The position numbers and the translations under genes were made by a program. The notes under the pieces were generated by a model, which had not been told where the DNA came from, searched no databases, and saw nothing but the letters and a program-made list of their open reading frames with translations. Below are positions 6,427 to 8,044 of a stretch of DNA of 8,044 nucleotides, in pieces (positions within the stretch are counted from its first letter, which is position 1; each line of letters opens with the position of its first letter). The stretch comes from AC-37 sp034663685 (GTDB lineage: Bacteria > Actinomycetota > Thermoleophilia > Solirubrobacterales > Thermoleophilaceae). The stretch lies in assembly GCA_034663685.1 (NCBI GenBank), contig JAXDJC010000108.1:1-8044 (forward strand), read 5' to 3'.

Positions 6427-6457
6427 GGTGAAGAGCGGCCGACTGCCCGCCTTCACC
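6427..6457. repeat. Stem-loop between sigma gene and calcium-loop gene
   Basis: GGTGAAG (6427-6433) pairs with CTTCACC (6451-6457), and GCGG (6435-6438) pairs with CCGC (6447-6450). This makes an 11-bp stem with one bulged base and an 8-nt loop. It is 70 nt past the sigma stop and begins 13 nt upstream of the next gene's Shine-Dalgarno. There is no U-tract on the minus strand, so it is not a standard terminator. It may be a leader structure, an operator, or a hairpin partly separating the two genes. Confidence 0.55.
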
Positions 6458-6486
6458 GCCTCTAACGCACCGACTCCGCAAAGGTC

Positions 6487-6513
6487 ACGCGGTGGGCGCG
6501 ACCGCCCGTTTCC
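6487..6513 (-). promoter_or_regulatory. Possible ECF-type promoter for the calcium-loop gene
   Basis: On the minus strand GGAAAC (6513-6508) is followed 17 nt later by GCGT (6490-6487). This resembles the GGAAC / CGT(T) pattern of many ECF sigma promoters. It lies 14 nt beyond the sigma stop and would give a leader of roughly 75-80 nt containing the stem-loop at 6427-6457. The match is short and the region is GC-rich, so it may be chance. If real, it suggests the sigma factor transcribes its neighbour. Confidence 0.25.
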
Positions 6514-6526
6514 AGGCGCGCTCGCG

Positions 6527-7849
6527 TCAGTCGTCGGTGGGAGGAGAGCCGCTGGGGGGCGCCTCGGCCTTGTCGGGCGACCCGTCCTTGCCCTTGCCGG
6601 AGCCGGATCCGCTACTTCCGGACCCGCTGTTGCCGGTGACCGCCTCCACGGGATCCGGGGAGTCATCCGAGCCCGGCCCGCTGCTGCCCGAGCCGCTCGA
6701 CCCCGACCCACTCGACCCGGAGCCCGAGTGGTCGTCGCTGGAGTCGCCGCTCCCCGAGCTGCTGCCATCGCCGCCGGAGCCTCGACCGCTCGATCCCGAA
6801 CCGTCGCCCGACCCGGAGCCCGAGTGGTCGTCGCCGGATCCGGAGTGGGAGCTCGAACCAGACTTGTCGCTGCTGCCGCCGTGTCCGGAGGTGGAAGTGC
6901 CTCCGCCGCCGCTCTTCCGGTTGCCTGCGCTCGTGGAGCCGCCGCTGACCGCGTAGGGCCCGTTGTGCGCGCTGGTCGAGGCGAACGCGGTGGGGCCAGT
7001 GCCGCCGCCACCGCCGCCCGCCGCGCCGGAGGTCTCCGACGCCGTGGCCTGCGCGCGGCCCGGAGCGTGCCCGATGCTGACCACGTCGCGGAGCGGGCCG
7101 GTTCCGGCCGCGCCGCCGGCCACGGCTCCGGCCACCACGATCGCGGTGCCGAGCTTGGCCGCCGCGGCCAGGCTGCCCACGCCGGCGCCGGTGCACAGCT
7201 CGGCGATCCGCTCGCCCGCCGGCCCGGCCACGGGTCCGCGCGCGGCCGCCCAGCCCGCCAGCTCGAAGGGGGTGACCGCGGTGGCGGCCGCCCGCAGGTT
7301 CGTGCGCGCCCGGTTGAGCAGCTGGCGCACGGCGCCGCCGGTCACGCCCAGCGCGGTGGCGATCTCGTCGTAGGAGCGGCCCTCGAGCTCGCGCAGCACG
7401 ACCGCGTCGCGCTGGCGCTCGGGCAGCTCCTGCACGGCCTTCACGACCTCGCGCACCCGCTCGCGCTGCTCGACCGCCTGCGGCGGCTGCAGCACACCGT
7501 CGAACTGCTCGTCGAGCTGCTCGTGCGTCCAGCCGTTCTGGCGCAGGAGGCTGAGCGAGGCGTTGTGCGCGATCCGGTACAGCCACGGCTTGAGGTTGAG
7601 CTCCGCCTCGCCGGCGCCGATCGCGCGGTAGGCGTTGAGGAAGGTCTGCTGGACCGCGTCCTCGGCGCGCTCGGCAGGAAGCAGCCGGCGGCAGTAGCGC
7701 AGCAGCGGGCGCCTGTACCGCGTGACCACGGCCTCGAATGCCCGGTCGTTGCCGGACCTGGCCAGGTCGACGAGCCGTTCGTCGCTCTGCGTGTGCAGCA
7801 GGGCGGACCCCGCGAGGCGAGCGGGCTCTATGAGTCGGCGCGGCGTCAC
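6527..7849 (-). CDS. ECF-type sigma factor with fused membrane segment and long Ser/Gly-rich tail
   Basis: The product is 440 residues from a GTG start; AAGGA four bases upstream (7854-7858) supports it. A sigma-70 region 2 lies at about 25-105 (RAFEAVVTRYRRPLLRYCRR, ERAEDAVQQTFLNAYRA, LKPWLYRIAHNASLSLLR). Region 4 lies at about 137-187 (VQELPERQRDAVVLRELEGR, SYDEIATALGVTGGAVRQLL, NRAR), a helix-turn-helix for the -35 element. These direct RNA polymerase to a specific promoter set. The extension is unlike a standard ECF factor of about 190 residues. It has a linker with Cys219, one hydrophobic stretch at about 224-246 (AAAAKLGTAIVVAGAVAGGA) that could span the membrane, then about 190 residues of Ser, Gly, Asp and some His. 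With the sigma domains inside, the tail would be outside. No separate anti-sigma gene is present, so the tail and membrane anchor may restrain the factor themselves, with release perhaps by proteolysis (inference). DUF5666-like genes flank it on both sides. Confidence 0.88.
   Translation of the reverse strand: MTPRRLIEPARLAGSALLHTQSDERLVDLARSGNDRAFEAVVTRYRRPLLRYCRRLLPAERAEDAVQQTFLNAYRAIGAGEAELNLKPWLYRIAHNASLSLLRQNGWTHEQLDEQFDGVLQPPQAVEQRERVREVVKAVQELPERQRDAVVLRELEGRSYDEIATALGVTGGAVRQLLNRARTNLRAAATAVTPFELAGWAAARGPVAGPAGERIAELCTGAGVGSLAAAAKLGTAIVVAGAVAGGAAGTGPLRDVVSIGHAPGRAQATASETSGAAGGGGGGTGPTAFASTSAHNGPYAVSGGSTSAGNRKSGGGGTSTSGHGGSSDKSGSSSHSGSGDDHSGSGSGDGSGSSGRGSGGDGSSSGSGDSSDDHSGSGSSGSGSSGSGSSGPGSDDSPDPVEAVTGNSGSGSSGSGSGKGKDGSPDKAEAPPSGSPPTDD
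6590..6913 (-). repeat. Low-complexity Ser/Gly/Asp repeat region in the sigma factor tail
   Basis: This stretch codes for residues 313-420, almost entirely Ser and Gly with scattered Asp and His. A 26-bp sequence occurs twice without mismatch, at 6713-6738 and 6809-6834 (96 bp or 32 codons apart), each encoding DDHSGSGS. Short GSGSSG units fill the rest. The region is likely disordered and prone to length change. Confidence 0.85.
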
Positions 7850-7866
7850 CTGGTCCTTGAACGCAT

Positions 7867-7890
7867 CCCGGCGAGAATAGTCACGCCGGG
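7867..7890. repeat. Perfect 7-bp hairpin between the upstream DUF5666-like gene and the sigma gene
   Basis: CCCGGCG (7867-7873) pairs with CGCCGGG (7884-7890) around a 10-nt loop. It occupies most of the short gap between the upstream stop (7904) and the sigma GTG (7849). There is no U-tract on the minus strand. It could attenuate transcription into the sigma gene, or be an operator; the loop holds TATTCT on the minus strand, a partial -10 match, but no -35 is visible 17 nt upstream. Confidence 0.5.
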
Positions 7891-7903
7891 TGATACGCAG
7901 GAT

Positions 7904-8044
7904 CTACTGGATCAGCTCGATCGAGGTGAAGACGGGCCCGCCGCCCACCAGCTCGAGCTCCGCCCCGTGCACGACCGCGCCGGGCACGAGCGCCTCGACG
8001 CCGCAGGAGCTCCCGTCGCCCGAGGTGTCGCCGGAGTCGTCGGC
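7904..8044 (-). CDS. DUF5666-like secreted protein, C-terminal 46 residues (5' end outside window)
   Basis: The frame is open to the window edge and stops at TAG (7906-7904). The fragment begins with an acidic Ser/Gly stretch (ADDSGDTSGDGSSC) and ends in GAELELVGGGPVFTSIELIQ. From its Cys (fragment residue 14) it aligns without gaps to the calcium-loop protein from Cys193: 15 of 31 positions match by my count, including VH-A-E-ELV-G, VF and EL. It is therefore a paralogous domain with the same acidic loop closed by Cys. It ends 54 nt before the sigma start, same strand, so the two may share a transcript. Whether it also carries calcium loops cannot be seen. Confidence 0.7.
   Translation of the reverse strand, partial: ADDSGDTSGDGSSCGVEALVPGAVVHGAELELVGGGPVFTSIELIQ

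Noticed and set aside
6590..6913. CRISPR-like or intergenic repeat array
   Set aside because: The repeats have no regular repeat/spacer layout, stay in frame and encode Ser/Gly units inside the sigma gene; the opposite frame 6492-6956 is a Pro/Glu-rich shadow.

Overview
This is a GC-rich window with dense genes, many GTG or overlapping starts and strong G/C-ending codon bias. That suggests a high-GC Gram-positive bacterium. My best guess is a deep-branching actinobacterium of the Thermoleophilia/Solirubrobacterales type. This rests on overall gene flavour (a SEC-C-tailed SecA, a C-terminally extended ECF sigma factor, secreted DUF5666-like proteins) and not on any marker I could search.

The left part (1-5613, plus strand) is a tightly packed housekeeping run. 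It holds the 3' end of secA, prfB (release factor 2, with a programmed +1 frameshift at CTT-TGA-C), nadC (quinolinate phosphoribosyltransferase), a secreted serine hydrolase of the S15/CocE type that overlaps nadC by 4 nt, and nadA (quinolinate synthase). nadA sits behind an 89-nt gap with its own strong Shine-Dalgarno. NadA and NadC are consecutive steps of de novo NAD synthesis; nadB (L-aspartate oxidase) is not in the window, and the hydrolase lies between the two nad genes.

At 5614-5713 two perfect 10-bp G+C hairpins separate the convergent gene sets. The first has an A-tract on its left, so it is a canonical intrinsic terminator for the minus strand.

The right part (5714-8044, minus strand) is an accessory-looking surface/regulatory cluster. 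In transcription order it holds the C-terminal end of a secreted DUF5666-like protein, an ECF sigma factor carrying one predicted membrane segment and a roughly 190-residue Ser/Gly/Asp/His-rich tail, and a secreted protein with four EF-hand-like (thrombospondin type 3) calcium loops followed by a DUF5666-like domain. The two secreted proteins are paralogous at their C-termini (15 of 31 positions identical, no gaps). They flank the sigma gene, and no separate anti-sigma gene is visible. My inference is a membrane-tethered sigma factor working with cell-surface or secreted metal/calcium-binding partners; this is the most unusual part of the window.
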